DNA from: Tianweitania populi | Lineage (GTDB): Bacteria > Pseudomonadota > Alphaproteobacteria > Rhizobiales > Rhizobiaceae | Reading direction: 5' to 3' | NCBI RefSeq assembly: GCF_014652875.1 | Contig: NZ_BMZQ01000002.1 | Location: 434,001-498,000, forward strand | DNA: 64,000 nucleotides | Shown: positions 37,854 through 46,046 of the stretch, in pieces | Position numbering within the stretch: position 1 is the stretch's first letter | Layout of the letters: every line of letters starts with the position of its first letter | Position numbers and translations under genes: made by a program | The notes under the pieces: model-generated | The model's database searches: none | What the model saw: only the letters and a program-made list of their open reading frames with translations | Told to the model about the DNA's origin: nothing

Positions 37854-39074
37854 ATGTCCTCCACCACCTATGTCGCGCCGGCGCCGGCCGCCCGCGCTCC
37901 TCTTGGCACGCCGGGTCTGGTTGCCCTTGCAGTGCTGGTCATCGGCACGCTTGTGCTCGGTTCGATCTACGGCGCCCGCCATGGCGCGCTGTTCCTTGTC
38001 GGCGGCGCGCTCGGCATTTCGCTTTACCATGCCGCTTTCGGCTTCACCTCCGCTTGGCGCGTCTTCATCCTTGAAGGCCGCGGCCGTGGCTTGCGCGTTC
38101 AGATGCTGCTGCTGGCGCTTGGCGTTCTTCTGTTCTTCCCCGTGCTCGCCAGCGGCACGCTGTTCGGCGAAGCGGTCAAGGGCTCGGCCGCACCGGTCGG
38201 CACCTCGGTGATCGTCGGAGCCTTCATGTTCGGTCTCGGCATGCAGCTTGGCGGCGGTTGCGCATCCGGCACGCTGTTTACGGCCGGCGGTGGCAATGCC
38301 CGCATGCTGGTCACGCTGCTGTTCTTCGTGATCGGCTCGGTGCTCGCCACGATCCATTTCGACTGGTGGACCTCCCTGCCCTCGCTACAGCCGATTTCGC
38401 TGGTGCAGAGCTTCGGCCCGTGGGGCGGCATCGCGCTGTCGCTGGCGATCTTTGCGGCAATCGCCGGCATCACCGTGCTGGTTGAGAAGCGCCGCAACGG
38501 CGCGCTCGAACAGGCTCCCGCGTCGCCGCGTCAGGGCTTGTCGCGCTTTCTGCGCGGTCCGTGGCCGCTCGTCTGGGGCGCCGTCGCGCTTGTGATCTTC
38601 AACTTCGCCACGCTGGCGCTTGCCGGCCGACCCTGGGGTGTGACTTCGGCCTTCGCACTGTGGGGCGCAAAGGGAGCTCAGGCCATCGGCATCGACCCGA
38701 CTGCCTGGTCGTATTGGCAGACGCCATCGAATGCCAAGGCGCTGCAGGAAAGCGTGTTCGCCGACATAACCTCCATCATGGATTTCGGCATCATTGCCGG
38801 TGCCATGCTGGCTGCGGCACTGGCCGGCAGCTTCGCACCCAGCCTGAAGATCCCGTTGCGCTCAGTCGTCGCTGCGGTGGTTGGCGGGTTGCTGCTCGGC
38901 TACGGTGCCCGCATCGCCTATGGCTGCAATATCGGCGCCTATTTCTCCGGCATCATCTCCGGCAGCGTGCATGGTTATCTGTGGGCAGTCGCAGCCTTCG
39001 CCGGCAACATCCTCGGCGCTCATATGCGGCCGTTCTTCTTTGCCGAGCGCCAGATCCGCCGCATCGACGGTTAG
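37854..39074 (+). CDS. YeeE/YedE-family (TsuA-like) sulfur-compound transporter
   Basis: A 406-residue inner-membrane protein with about ten helices in two halves. Each half has the conserved Cys motif: GGGCASGTLF with Cys136 and YGCNIGAYFSGI with Cys358. In TsuA (YeeE) these cysteines relay thiosulfate through the membrane, so uptake of thiosulfate or a related sulfur compound is likely. No TusA-like partner is adjacent. The start is uncertain: ATG 37854 fits family length, whereas ATG 37782 has AGGAG only three bases away and would add 24 residues. It is an insertion into the usual murJ-trpS order. Confidence 0.82.
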   Translation: MSSTTYVAPAPAARAPLGTPGLVALAVLVIGTLVLGSIYGARHGALFLVGGALGISLYHAAFGFTSAWRVFILEGRGRGLRVQMLLLALGVLLFFPVLASGTLFGEAVKGSAAPVGTSVIVGAFMFGLGMQLGGGCASGTLFTAGGGNARMLVTLLFFVIGSVLATIHFDWWTSLPSLQPISLVQSFGPWGGIALSLAIFAAIAGITVLVEKRRNGALEQAPASPRQGLSRFLRGPWPLVWGAVALVIFNFATLALAGRPWGVTSAFALWGAKGAQAIGIDPTAWSYWQTPSNAKALQESVFADITSIMDFGIIAGAMLAAALAGSFAPSLKIPLRSVVAAVVGGLLLGYGARIAYGCNIGAYFSGIISGSVHGYLWAVAAFAGNILGAHMRPFFFAERQIRRIDG

Positions 39075-39083
39075 CAAAGCCGA

Positions 39084-39108
39084 GCCCGCGCGAGGTTCTT
39101 GCGCGGGC
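39084..39108 (+). terminator. GC-rich hairpin after the YeeE/YedE gene
   Basis: GCCCGCGC (39084-39091) pairs perfectly with GCGCGGGC (39101-39108), ten bases after the stop codon. There is no T-tract, but the position suits a terminator or 3' stabilising structure. Confidence 0.45.
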
Positions 39109-39144
39109 GGGTCCGCTCGTTCATAAGCCACGCGAATTCCTAGG

Positions 39145-39167
39145 GCATCCGGTTCCAAGCCGGATGC
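39145..39167 (+). promoter_or_regulatory. Hairpin in the trpS leader
   Basis: GCATCCGG (39145-39152) pairs perfectly with CCGGATGC (39160-39167), ending 24 bases before the trpS ATG and followed by CGCTCTGTTT. It may be a second terminator stem or a leader structure of trpS; no leader peptide is seen. Confidence 0.4.
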
Positions 39168-39191
39168 CGCTCTGTTTGTGGAACAGCGCTC

Positions 39192-40259
39192 ATGTCCAGC
39201 TTCAAGCCGCTCGTTTTTTCCGGCGTCCAGCCCACCGGCAATTTGCATCTCGGCAATTATCTCGGCGCGATCCGCAAATTCGTCTCGCTGCAGAACGAGC
39301 ATGACTGCATCTATTGCGTGGTCGATATGCATTCGATCACCGCGCAGCTCGTGCATGAAGATCTGGCGTCTCAGACCCGCTCCATCACGGCCGCTTACCT
39401 CGCCTGCGGCATCGACCCGACCAAGCACATCGTGTTCAACCAGAGCCGGGTGATGCAGCATGCCGAGCTCGCCTGGATCTTCAACTGCGTGGCGCGCATC
39501 GGCTGGATGAACCGCATGACGCAGTTCAAGGACAAGGCCGGCAAGGACCGCGAGAACGCCTCGCTCGGCCTGCTTGCCTATCCCAGCCTGATGGCCGCCG
39601 ACATCCTGCTTTACCGCGCCACGCATGTGCCGGTTGGCGACGACCAGAAGCAGCATATCGAACTGACCCGCGACATCGCCATCAAGTTCAACAACGACTT
39701 TTCGCACCGCATCGCCGATCTCGGTATCGGCGTGGAGTTGATGATGGGCGAAGAGAAGGTCAACGGCTTCTTCCCCCTTACCGAGCCGATGATCGAAGGA
39801 CCGGCAACGCGCGTGATGAGCCTGCGCGACGGCTCCAAGAAGATGTCGAAATCTGACCCGTCGGATCTGTCGCGCATCAACCTGACGGATGATGCCGACA
39901 CGATCTCCAAGAAGATCCGAAAGGCCCGAACCGATCCGGAAGCCCTGCCGAGCGAACTTGCCGGCCTCAAAGATCGCCCGGAAGCCGACAACCTCATCGG
40001 CATCTACGCCGCTTTGTCCGATCAAACACGCGAAGCCGTGATCACTGAGTATGGCGGCCAGCAGTTTTCGGTGTTCAAGCCGGCACTGGCCGATCTGGCG
40101 GTCGAGAAGCTTGCCCCGATCGCCTCCGAGATGCGCCGCATCCAGGCTGACACGGCTTACGTCGATGCCGTTCTCAAGGATGGCGGCGAGCGCGCCCGCA
40201 CCATCGCCGAGGGCACGATGAAGCAGGTGCGCCAGATTATCGGCTTCCTGCAGGACTAA
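39192..40259 (+). CDS. trpS: Tryptophanyl-tRNA synthetase
   Basis: A 355-residue class I aminoacyl-tRNA synthetase that charges tRNA-Trp. The HIGH-type motif is [12 protein letters not shown] (14-25), and the KMSKS motif appears as [10 protein letters not shown] near residue 216. [16 protein letters not shown] is the conserved substrate-binding helix. The frame ends in a standard alpha-helical anticodon-binding domain. A USP gene follows at 150 bases. Confidence 0.97.
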   Translation: MSSFKPLVFSGVQPTGNLHLGNYLGAIRKFVSLQNEHDCIYCVVDMHSITAQLVHEDLASQTRSITAAYLACGIDPTKHIVFNQSRVMQHAELAWIFNCVARIGWMNRMTQFKDKAGKDRENASLGLLAYPSLMAADILLYRATHVPVGDDQKQHIELTRDIAIKFNNDFSHRIADLGIGVELMMGEEKVNGFFPLTEPMIEGPATRVMSLRDGSKKMSKSDPSDLSRINLTDDADTISKKIRKARTDPEALPSELAGLKDRPEADNLIGIYAALSDQTREAVITEYGGQQFSVFKPALADLAVEKLAPIASEMRRIQADTAYVDAVLKDGGERARTIAEGTMKQVRQIIGFLQD

Positions 40260-40407
40260 GCAAGCCGGCAAACTTGAAGACACCGTGCTGGTGGAGACAC
40301 AGGCCGGTGCGGCACAGCCCCGCGTCAATGTCTACAAGCCCGGTAGACTTGTTCCTGGTTCAGCCAAGTGGCATTGTCCGCGCTGATTGAAGATCTGGGG
40401 AAAGATC

Positions 40408-40899
40408 ATGGTATCCAGACGATTGAGCCGCGAAACCGGCCATCGCCGCAAGTTCTTGGCGGTGATCGACGAGACACCGGAATGCGAACGCGCCGTCGCC
40501 TACGCCTCGCGTCGGGCAAAAACAACCGGCGGCGTGCTGGTACTCTTGTTCGTGGTCGAGAATGCCGATTTCCAACAGTTCCTGGGTGTCGAGCAGGTCA
40601 TGCGCGCCGAAGCAACGGCCAGTGCCAAGCTCGCCCTCGATAATTTCGCCACCAAGATCCGCGAAACGCTCGGCATCGAGCCGGAACTGATCGTTCGCGA
40701 GGGTTCCGCCAAGGACGAAATCCTGGCGCAGGTCGAAGAAGATCAGGACATCGCGATCCTGGTTCTGGCAGCGAGCGCGGCCAAGGAAGGACCGGGACCA
40801 CTGGTAACGGCCACCATCGCCAAGGGCGGCGGCTTTCCGATCCCGGTCACCATCGTGCCGCAGACACTATCTGACCAGGACATGGAGAACCTCGCCTGA
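40408..40899 (+). CDS. Universal stress protein (UspA family)
   Basis: A 163-residue single-domain USP of about the usual size. The N-terminal strand KFLAVIDETPECERAVAYA and the helix that follows are typical; the C-terminal ATP-binding loop normally written G-2x-G-9x-G-S/T is degenerate here (LAASAAKEGPGPLVT), so nucleotide binding is uncertain. The ATG at 40408 has GGGGAAAG upstream. It is followed by the NifU-like gene as in other rhizobia. Confidence 0.85.
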   Translation: MVSRRLSRETGHRRKFLAVIDETPECERAVAYASRRAKTTGGVLVLLFVVENADFQQFLGVEQVMRAEATASAKLALDNFATKIRETLGIEPELIVREGSAKDEILAQVEEDQDIAILVLAASAAKEGPGPLVTATIAKGGGFPIPVTIVPQTLSDQDMENLA

Positions 40900-40992
40900 G
40901 GAGATGGCCAAGGCCGTCCTGGCTCACTTGTAAAGCTGAGTTGCAAGGTCTATTTAGAACCATTCCAAACAGGTTGAGAGCGGAGTTCCGCC

Positions 40993-41571
40993 ATGTTCAT
41001 TCAGACTGAATCCACGCCGAACCCCGCCACGCTGAAATTCCTGCCGGGCGTCGTGGTGATGGCGGACGGCACCGCCGATTTTCGCGATGCGCCGAGCGCA
41101 CGCGACGCCTCGCCGCTGGCTGCTCGGCTTTTCGATGTTCCGGGCGTGACCGGCGTGTTCTTCGGCTATGATTTCGTAACCGTCACCAAGGACGGCCAGG
41201 ACTGGCAGCACATGAAGCCGGCGATCCTCGGCGCGATCATGGAGCATTTCATGGCCGGCCTCCCGGTCATGACGAGCGCTGCCACGACGCAGGCGCGCGA
41301 AGATGCCGAAAGCGGCGAAGAGTTCTTCGATGCCGCCGATCAGGACATCGTGGTCACCATCAAGGAACTGCTCGACACGCGCGTGCGCCCGGCGGTGGCG
41401 CAGGACGGCGGCGATATCACCTTCCGTGGCTACGAGAACGGCACCGTCTTCCTCCACATGAAGGGCGCCTGCGCCGGCTGCCCGTCCTCGACAGCCACGC
41501 TGAAGCACGGCATCCAGAACCTGCTGCGCCACTTCGTGCCCGAAGTGCAGCAGGTCGAGCAGGTCGTCTGA
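40993..41571 (+). CDS. NifU-family Fe-S scaffold/carrier protein (Nfu type)
   Basis: A 192-residue protein with an Nfu N-terminal domain (MFIQTESTPNPATLKFLPG) and a C-terminal NifU domain carrying the cluster-binding CAGC motif (Cys160 and Cys163 in GACAGCPSSTATL). It should carry a 4Fe-4S cluster between two subunits and deliver it to client enzymes in the cytoplasm. It is not the nitrogenase-specific NifU, which has extra N-terminal IscU-like and ferredoxin domains. The gene ends before a repeat-rich intergenic region. Confidence 0.92.
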   Translation: MFIQTESTPNPATLKFLPGVVVMADGTADFRDAPSARDASPLAARLFDVPGVTGVFFGYDFVTVTKDGQDWQHMKPAILGAIMEHFMAGLPVMTSAATTQAREDAESGEEFFDAADQDIVVTIKELLDTRVRPAVAQDGGDITFRGYENGTVFLHMKGACAGCPSSTATLKHGIQNLLRHFVPEVQQVEQVV

Positions 41572-41604
41572 GCTACGCCGTTTAACTCGGATGGACGTAC
41601 GGTT

Positions 41605-41684
41605 GTGCGTCCTTCGAGGCTCGCCATGCTAAAGTGAGCGTTTGGTTCGGTAATGCTGTGCAGGCTCGCACCTCAGGATGAAGG
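41605..41684 (-). repeat. Rhizobial palindromic repeat, reverse copy with insertion
   Basis: Read on the minus strand, CCTTCATCCTGAGGTGCGAG opens the unit and GCGAGCCTCGAAGGACGCA closes it, as in the two plus-strand copies further right. About 38 extra bases separate the halves, so this copy is split or is a longer variant. Confidence 0.65.
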
Positions 41685-41776
41685 CGGTCCCGCTAAGCTT
41701 TAAAGCAATTGGTGGGCTCGATCAGCCCGGTTGAGCAGCCCGCTGACACGTTGACCGCCTGGGCGAGAGGCACAAT

Positions 41777-41822
41777 GGTCCTCATCCTGAGGTGCGAGCA
41801 CAGCGAGCCTCGAAGGAGGCAC
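41777..41822 (+). repeat. Rhizobial palindromic repeat, copy 2
   Basis: The unit GGTCCTCATCCTGAGGTGCG followed by agcacaGCGAGCCTCGAAGG contains two palindromic halves (TCCTCATCCTGAGGT and the GCGAGCCTCGAAGG arm). Closely related intergenic repeats are abundant in rhizobial genomes. It would fold into a hairpin in RNA. Confidence 0.75.
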
Positions 41823-41921
41823 TATCTGGCAGCGGACTCTCAGCACGCGTTTTCTGCCTGCCAACTGCAGGTAATCAATCGCCTTGGCTGACCCTTGATC
41901 GCCAGAGGCCAGCCCAACCAC

Positions 41922-41968
41922 GGTCCTCATCCTGAGGTGCGGGCGCAGCGAGCCTCGAAGGGCGCACC
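41922..41968 (+). repeat. Rhizobial palindromic repeat, copy 3
   Basis: It matches copy 2 nearly base for base (CCTCATCCTGAGGTGCG, GCAGCGAGCCTCGAAGG) and lies 99 bases downstream in the same orientation. The 41.6-42.1 kb stretch otherwise holds no gene that I can support. Confidence 0.75.
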
Positions 41969-42000
41969 GCTTACAAACCGCTCCGAACCAACAGACAAAG

Positions 42001-42029
42001 AAAAAGCCGGGCCCCTCGCCCGGCTTTTT
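42001..42029. terminator. Perfect bidirectional intrinsic terminator
   Basis: AAAAAGCCGGGC (42001-42012) pairs with GCCCGGCTTTTT (42018-42029) over a five-base loop. The 12-bp symmetrical stem with A- and T-tracts serves the convergent L,D-transpeptidase and anything read from the left. Confidence 0.92.
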
Positions 42030-42107
42030 CTTTGAACAGACCATGTCCATGTTGCCTGGACGGTCCGCGGTTTGCCCTTTCGGGCCTTTAGGCCCCCGCC
42101 TAATTCC

Positions 42108-42743
42108 TTAGAGAACGATCACCTTCGCGCCGACTTCCGCACGATTGTAAAGGTCGATGATATCCTGGTTGATCAGCCGGATGCAGCCCGACGACATCGC
42201 CTTGCCGATCGACGCCCATTCCGGCGTGCCATGCAAGCGGTAGCCTGTGTCGCCGTTCTTGTTGAAGAGATACAAAGCGCGCGCGCCGAGTGGATTGCGC
42301 AATCCGCCGGGCTGACCGCTCTGCCATTTCACCAGTTCCGGCTGACGAGCGATCATTTCGCGCGGCGGCGTCCAGGTCGGCCATTCGCGCTTCATGGCGA
42401 TGCGGGCATCACCCTTCCACTCGAACCCTTCGCGGCCCACGCCGATGCCATAGCGGACGGCTTCGCCCTGAGGCAGCACGAAGTAAAGATGCTTGGAGCG
42501 GGTGTCGACGATGATCGTGCCCGGCTTCTCGGCCGTCTTGTAGCGGATGATCTGACGCTGGAACTCGCGCGGCACCTTGCTGATCGGCACGGCCGGGATT
42601 TCGTAGCCCGCATCGACCTGCGAGGTGTAGTTGTTGGTAAAGTTGTTCGACAGGAAATTGTTGATGCGACCGTCGGTGGAACAGCCGGCGAGCGCGGTGG
42701 TCAGAACAAGTCCGGCCGCCATGGCAATGGTGTTAAGCTTCAT
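42108..42743 (-). CDS. L,D-transpeptidase lipoprotein (YkuD domain)
   Basis: A 211-residue envelope enzyme. The N-terminus MKLNTIAMAAGLVLTTALAGC is a lipoprotein signal with the lipobox LAGC (Cys21), placing it in a membrane facing the periplasm. An Asn-rich linker leads to the YkuD domain, with the catalytic motif YRLHGTPEWASIGKAMSSGCIRL (quoted in part: HGTPEW and SSGCIRL) and nucleophile Cys187. It should form 3-3 cross-links or tether proteins to peptidoglycan. This is the second L,D-transpeptidase in the window, with a different anchoring mode. Confidence 0.92.
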   Translation of the reverse strand: MKLNTIAMAAGLVLTTALAGCSTDGRINNFLSNNFTNNYTSQVDAGYEIPAVPISKVPREFQRQIIRYKTAEKPGTIIVDTRSKHLYFVLPQGEAVRYGIGVGREGFEWKGDARIAMKREWPTWTPPREMIARQPELVKWQSGQPGGLRNPLGARALYLFNKNGDTGYRLHGTPEWASIGKAMSSGCIRLINQDIIDLYNRAEVGAKVIVL

Positions 42744-42928
42744 ACTGGTGATGCTGTCCGTCGCAGGAATGCCCGACTCGGGCCTTTAACTCGCCGGCAT
42801 TGTTCCCGTCTGCGACGACGTTGCCAAGTCATGAACCTGCGGTTGCGGCTTGGAATTGCCTTTCGAAGAGCCGATATTGCATTTCGGCAACAATGCCGCC
42901 GTTTGATCCCGTACGAGACCTGAAGCCG

Positions 42929-43321
42929 ATGAATGTCAGCCGCGCCGCCGAACGCACCAATCTTCCGCCTAAGACGCTGCGCTATTATGAGGAAATCGGC
43001 CTGATCCATCCGGCCCGCAGCACAAACGGCTATCGCGATTATTCGGAAGAAGACGTGCATCGCCTGACCTTCCTGCAACGCGCACGCAGCCTCGGCTTTT
43101 CCATCGAGGATTGCCGTCAGCTGATGTCGCTATATCGCGACCGCGATCGCGCCAGCCATGACGTCCGGGAGATTGCGGTGGCTCATGTCGCCGCGATCGA
43201 AGCCAAGATTGCGGAACTGCAAAGCATGCGCTCGACCCTGCAGCGGCTAGTTCATGCCTGCCATGGCGACCACCGTCCGGATTGCCCCATCCTCGACGAC
43301 ATGGCCGGCGCGAAGCACTAG
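42929..43321 (+). CDS. MerR-family Cu(I)/Au-responsive regulator (CueR/HmrR-like)
   Basis: A 130-residue MerR regulator. The winged helix-turn-helix is MNVSRAAERTNLPPKTLRYYEEIGL followed by YRDYSEEDVHRL; a coiled-coil dimer helix follows. The metal loop CHGDHRPDC places Cys111 and Cys119 seven residues apart, as in CueR, which senses Cu(I) or Au(I), and the HmrR end CPILDDM is present. No copper ATPase or CopZ gene is adjacent. The ATG at 42929 is chosen by family alignment; an ATG at 42893 would add 12 residues. Confidence 0.85.
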   Translation: MNVSRAAERTNLPPKTLRYYEEIGLIHPARSTNGYRDYSEEDVHRLTFLQRARSLGFSIEDCRQLMSLYRDRDRASHDVREIAVAHVAAIEAKIAELQSMRSTLQRLVHACHGDHRPDCPILDDMAGAKH

Positions 43322-43392
43322 CGAACCTGTGATGGCAGCAGCGTCACGCACCGCCGGAACAAAACAGGTTCAAATCGCCGGCGAATAATGGC

Positions 43393-43905
43393 ATGATCCC
43401 GCGCATGCCCATCATATCTCCCCTTGCCAAGGATCCGCTGGTCGACGGTCGTCAGTCCGAACGCGCCATGGTGATCCGCCGCGGCGTTCAGCGCCTGCTC
43501 ACTTCAATGGGCGCGCATGTGCTTCCCGAGCTCTGTTTGTCCACCGGCCGCCGTGCCGACCTTGTGGCGCTGACGCGCAATGGCGAGATCTGGATCATCG
43601 AAATCAAATCCTCGATCGAGGATTTCCGCGTCGATCGCAAATGGCCGGAATACCGGCTCCATTCCGACCGCTTTTTTTTCGCCTCGCATCCGGAAGTGCC
43701 GCAATCCATCTTCCCCGAAGAATGCGGCTTCATTCTTTCCGACGGCTACGGCGCCGAAATCATGCGCGACGCGCCCGAACACCGCCTCGCCGCAGCTACC
43801 CGCAAAGCCCTGATGCTGCGCCTCGCCCGCGCCGGCGCCGCACGGCTCACAGCGGCCGAGTTGGCCGGCGTGCAGATTGCTGCGCTGCAGGGCGAGAGTG
43901 AGTGA
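43393..43905 (+). CDS. mmcB: MmcB-family DNA repair protein (PF06319)
   Basis: A 170-residue nuclease-like protein of the MmcB/DUF2958-type PD-(D/E)xK group found across alphaproteobacteria. In Caulobacter MmcB is SOS-linked and protects from mitomycin C. The catalytic core is visible: RRADLVALTRNGEIWIIEIKSS, where ADLV, the EIK motif and preceding Glu residues form the metal site. The start may be 43393 or 43405. An octamer tandem repeat begins directly after its stop codon. Confidence 0.85.
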   Translation: MIPRMPIISPLAKDPLVDGRQSERAMVIRRGVQRLLTSMGAHVLPELCLSTGRRADLVALTRNGEIWIIEIKSSIEDFRVDRKWPEYRLHSDRFFFASHPEVPQSIFPEECGFILSDGYGAEIMRDAPEHRLAAATRKALMLRLARAGAARLTAAELAGVQIAALQGESE

Positions 43906-43940
43906 GGGGAATAGGGGAATAGGGGAATAGGGGAATAGGG
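43906..43940 (+). repeat. GGGGAATA octamer tandem repeat
   Basis: Four perfect head-to-tail copies of GGGGAATA (43906-43937) plus a partial GGG begin on the base after the mmcB stop codon. The complementary motif (CTATTCCC and ATTCACC variants) recurs at 43976-44002, so an imperfect hairpin could form between the convergent mmcB and actR genes. It is a slippage-prone microsatellite. Confidence 0.85.
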
Positions 43941-44010
43941 CCGGTAGTCGTGGCCCATCGTCAAGCCACTTACTCACCTATTCCCATATTCACCTACTCA
44001 CCTTCTGTCC

Positions 44011-44574
44011 TCACCTCGGCGCGCGCTTGGCCAGGATCCGCTGTAGCGTACGGCGGTGCATGTTCAGGCGGCGGGCGGTTTCGGAGACGTTGCGTTCGCA
44101 CATTTCGTAGACGCGCTGGATGTGTTCCCAGCGGACCCGATCGGCCGACATCGGGTTTTCCGGCGGCGCGACAGGAGCGTCGGCGGTGCGGGTCAGCGCT
44201 GCGTAGATGTCGTCAGCGTCGGCGGGCTTGCTGAGGTAGTCGATGGCGCCAAGCTTCACGGCCGTCACGGCTGTGGCGATATTGCCGTAGCCAGTGAGGA
44301 TCACCATGCGGGCTTCGGGACGCTTGTCACGCAAGGCGGAGACGACATCGAGGCCGTTGCCGTCGCCCAGGCGCATATCCACCACGGCATAGGCGGGCGC
44401 GCGCTGCTTGACCTTGGCCACGGCATCTTCGACGCTTTCGGCCACATCGACGGTAAAGCCACGGCCCTCCATCGCCCGCGCCAGGCGCGTGACGAAAGCC
44501 TTGTCGTCGTCAACCAACAAAAGGGTTGCATCCGCACCCAGGGCTGGATCAGCGGAGGCGGCTTCTGCAGTCAT
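44011..44574 (-). CDS. actR: Response regulator ActR/RegA (redox control)
   Basis: A 187-residue response regulator. The receiver has the acidic pair in LLLVDDDKAFV, the phosphorylation site Asp66 in AVVDMRLGDG and the Lys of LSKPADADD; a Pro linker leads to a Fis-type helix-turn-helix NVSETARRLNMHRRTLQRIL. It is the partner of the sensor ActS/RegB and activates genes for low-oxygen or acid-tolerant growth, carbon and nitrogen fixation and electron transport. It lies downstream of actS on the same strand, 124 bases away. Confidence 0.94.
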   Translation of the reverse strand: MTAEAASADPALGADATLLLVDDDKAFVTRLARAMEGRGFTVDVAESVEDAVAKVKQRAPAYAVVDMRLGDGNGLDVVSALRDKRPEARMVILTGYGNIATAVTAVKLGAIDYLSKPADADDIYAALTRTADAPVAPPENPMSADRVRWEHIQRVYEMCERNVSETARRLNMHRRTLQRILAKRAPR

Positions 44575-44698
44575 GATGCGGTCCTAGTCGTTTCCTGGCG
44601 AAAGGTCGTTTGTTTGAGCCTGATATAGACATTTAGCCCGCAAATACCATGAAAAAGCCGTCACCAACGCCTGATCGGAGGGTTTTAGCCCCGTAAAC

Positions 44699-45997
44699 TC
44701 AAGCAATATCCCTTGCGAAAGCAGAACGCGGCCATTCGATAAGGACCGACGCGCCCTTGTCGCGCTCTTCGGAGTTGCGGAAGGTGATGCTGGCGCCGGA
44801 GCGCTCCAGCAGCGTCTTGGCGATGAAAAGGCCGAGACCGAGCCCGCCGCCTTGGGTCGAGCCGCCCGGTCGGGTGGTCATGTAGGGTTCGCCAATGCGG
44901 TGGATGATATCGGGCGGGAAGCCGGTGCCATCGTCCACCACTTCGATGGCGATCTTGTCGTCATTCCAGCGCCAGCGCACCGTGACGGTGGCCTTGGCGA
45001 AATCGACGGCGTTCTCGATGAGGTTGCCGAGGCCGTAGATCATGCCGGGATTGCGCCGGGTCACCGGCTCCGCGCCGATGAGGTCGCCGGCTTCCAGCGC
45101 GATATCGATACCGAATTCGCGATGCGGCGCGGTGACTTCCTCGATCAACGAGGTGAAGGGCAGCCGCTTGAGATGCTCCTCGCCTTCGCTGGACAGGCTG
45201 GTCAGCCGCTTCATGATGCCCCGGCAGCGCTCGCTCTGGCTGCGCAGCAGGGTTACGTCTTCGCGAAACCGCTCATCGTCACCCAGCGCACGTTCCATCT
45301 CCTTGGCGACCAGCGCGATGGTCGCAAGCGGCGTGCCGAGTTCGTGGGCTGCTGCGGCCGCTAGACCGTCGAGGGCCGACAGATGCTGTTCGCGTTGCAG
45401 CACAAGCTCGGTGGCCGCCAGTGCATCGCCCAGCAGGCGCGCTTCTTCGGCGACCCGCCAGGCATAGATAGCGGTGAAGGCAATGCTGGCCAGCACCGAC
45501 AGCCACATACCCGCGACATAAACCAGCGGCATGGACAGCTCTGCCCCTTCATACCAGGGCAGCGGCAGGTGGTTGAAGGCAAGGAAACTGGACGCCGCAC
45601 CCACGACGCCGCCCAGCAGGAGCGTGAAGCGCGGCGGGAGCGATGTGGCTGATATGACGACCGGCACGCTCATCAGGAGCGAGAAGGGATTGGTCAGGCC
45701 CCCCGTTAGATACAGCAGGCCGCCGAGCTGCAGCGCGTCAAACAACAGGATGGCCAGGGCGGCGTGCGGCGCCAGGCGCTGGGTGGCGGGATAGCGCAGC
45801 GCCAGAAAGAGGTTCAGCCAGGCCGATCCGGCGATCAACGCGAAGCAGGAGCTCACCGGCAGCGGAAAATCGAGCCAGTAGGCCACCACGATCACCGCGA
45901 TGCTCTGGCCGACGATCGCCAGCCAGCGCAAACGGATCAAGGTCGACAGGCGCAGGCGGTGGAATTGTTGGGGATCTTCGGGGGTAAGCAGGGCCAT
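44699..45997 (-). CDS. actS: Redox sensor histidine kinase ActS/RegB
   Basis: A 432-residue membrane kinase with six helices (about 25-175). GGLTNPF (99-105) is the ubiquinone-sensing motif, His218 in AAAAAHELGTPLA is phosphorylated, and Cys258 in RSQSERCRG is the redox-active cysteine of RegB. The HATPase domain ends with GGGLGLGLFIAKTLLERSG (partly quoted). Oxidised quinone or Cys disulfide formation turns it off in air. The ATG at 45997 is preferred: longer frames run back into hrpB. It sits with actR as in other rhizobia. Confidence 0.93.
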   Translation of the reverse strand: MALLTPEDPQQFHRLRLSTLIRLRWLAIVGQSIAVIVVAYWLDFPLPVSSCFALIAGSAWLNLFLALRYPATQRLAPHAALAILLFDALQLGGLLYLTGGLTNPFSLLMSVPVVISATSLPPRFTLLLGGVVGAASSFLAFNHLPLPWYEGAELSMPLVYVAGMWLSVLASIAFTAIYAWRVAEEARLLGDALAATELVLQREQHLSALDGLAAAAAHELGTPLATIALVAKEMERALGDDERFREDVTLLRSQSERCRGIMKRLTSLSSEGEEHLKRLPFTSLIEEVTAPHREFGIDIALEAGDLIGAEPVTRRNPGMIYGLGNLIENAVDFAKATVTVRWRWNDDKIAIEVVDDGTGFPPDIIHRIGEPYMTTRPGGSTQGGGLGLGLFIAKTLLERSGASITFRNSEERDKGASVLIEWPRSAFARDIA

Positions 45998-46046
45998 GAT
46001 CTCGCTTATGCGCTGATCGCTGCTGCCCCGCCACAACAAATCCGCT

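Noticed and set aside
41572-42107. Insertion sequence or MITE
   Set aside because: There is no transposase frame and no terminal direct duplication; the repeats match dispersed palindromic units.
42824-42853. CCAAG/CTTGG pair as a CueR operator
   Set aside because: The half-sites are too far apart (20-base spacer between 5-base arms) and lack the usual CueR dyad.
43906-43940. CRISPR-like array
   Set aside because: The units are 8 bases with no spacers; this is a microsatellite, not a CRISPR.
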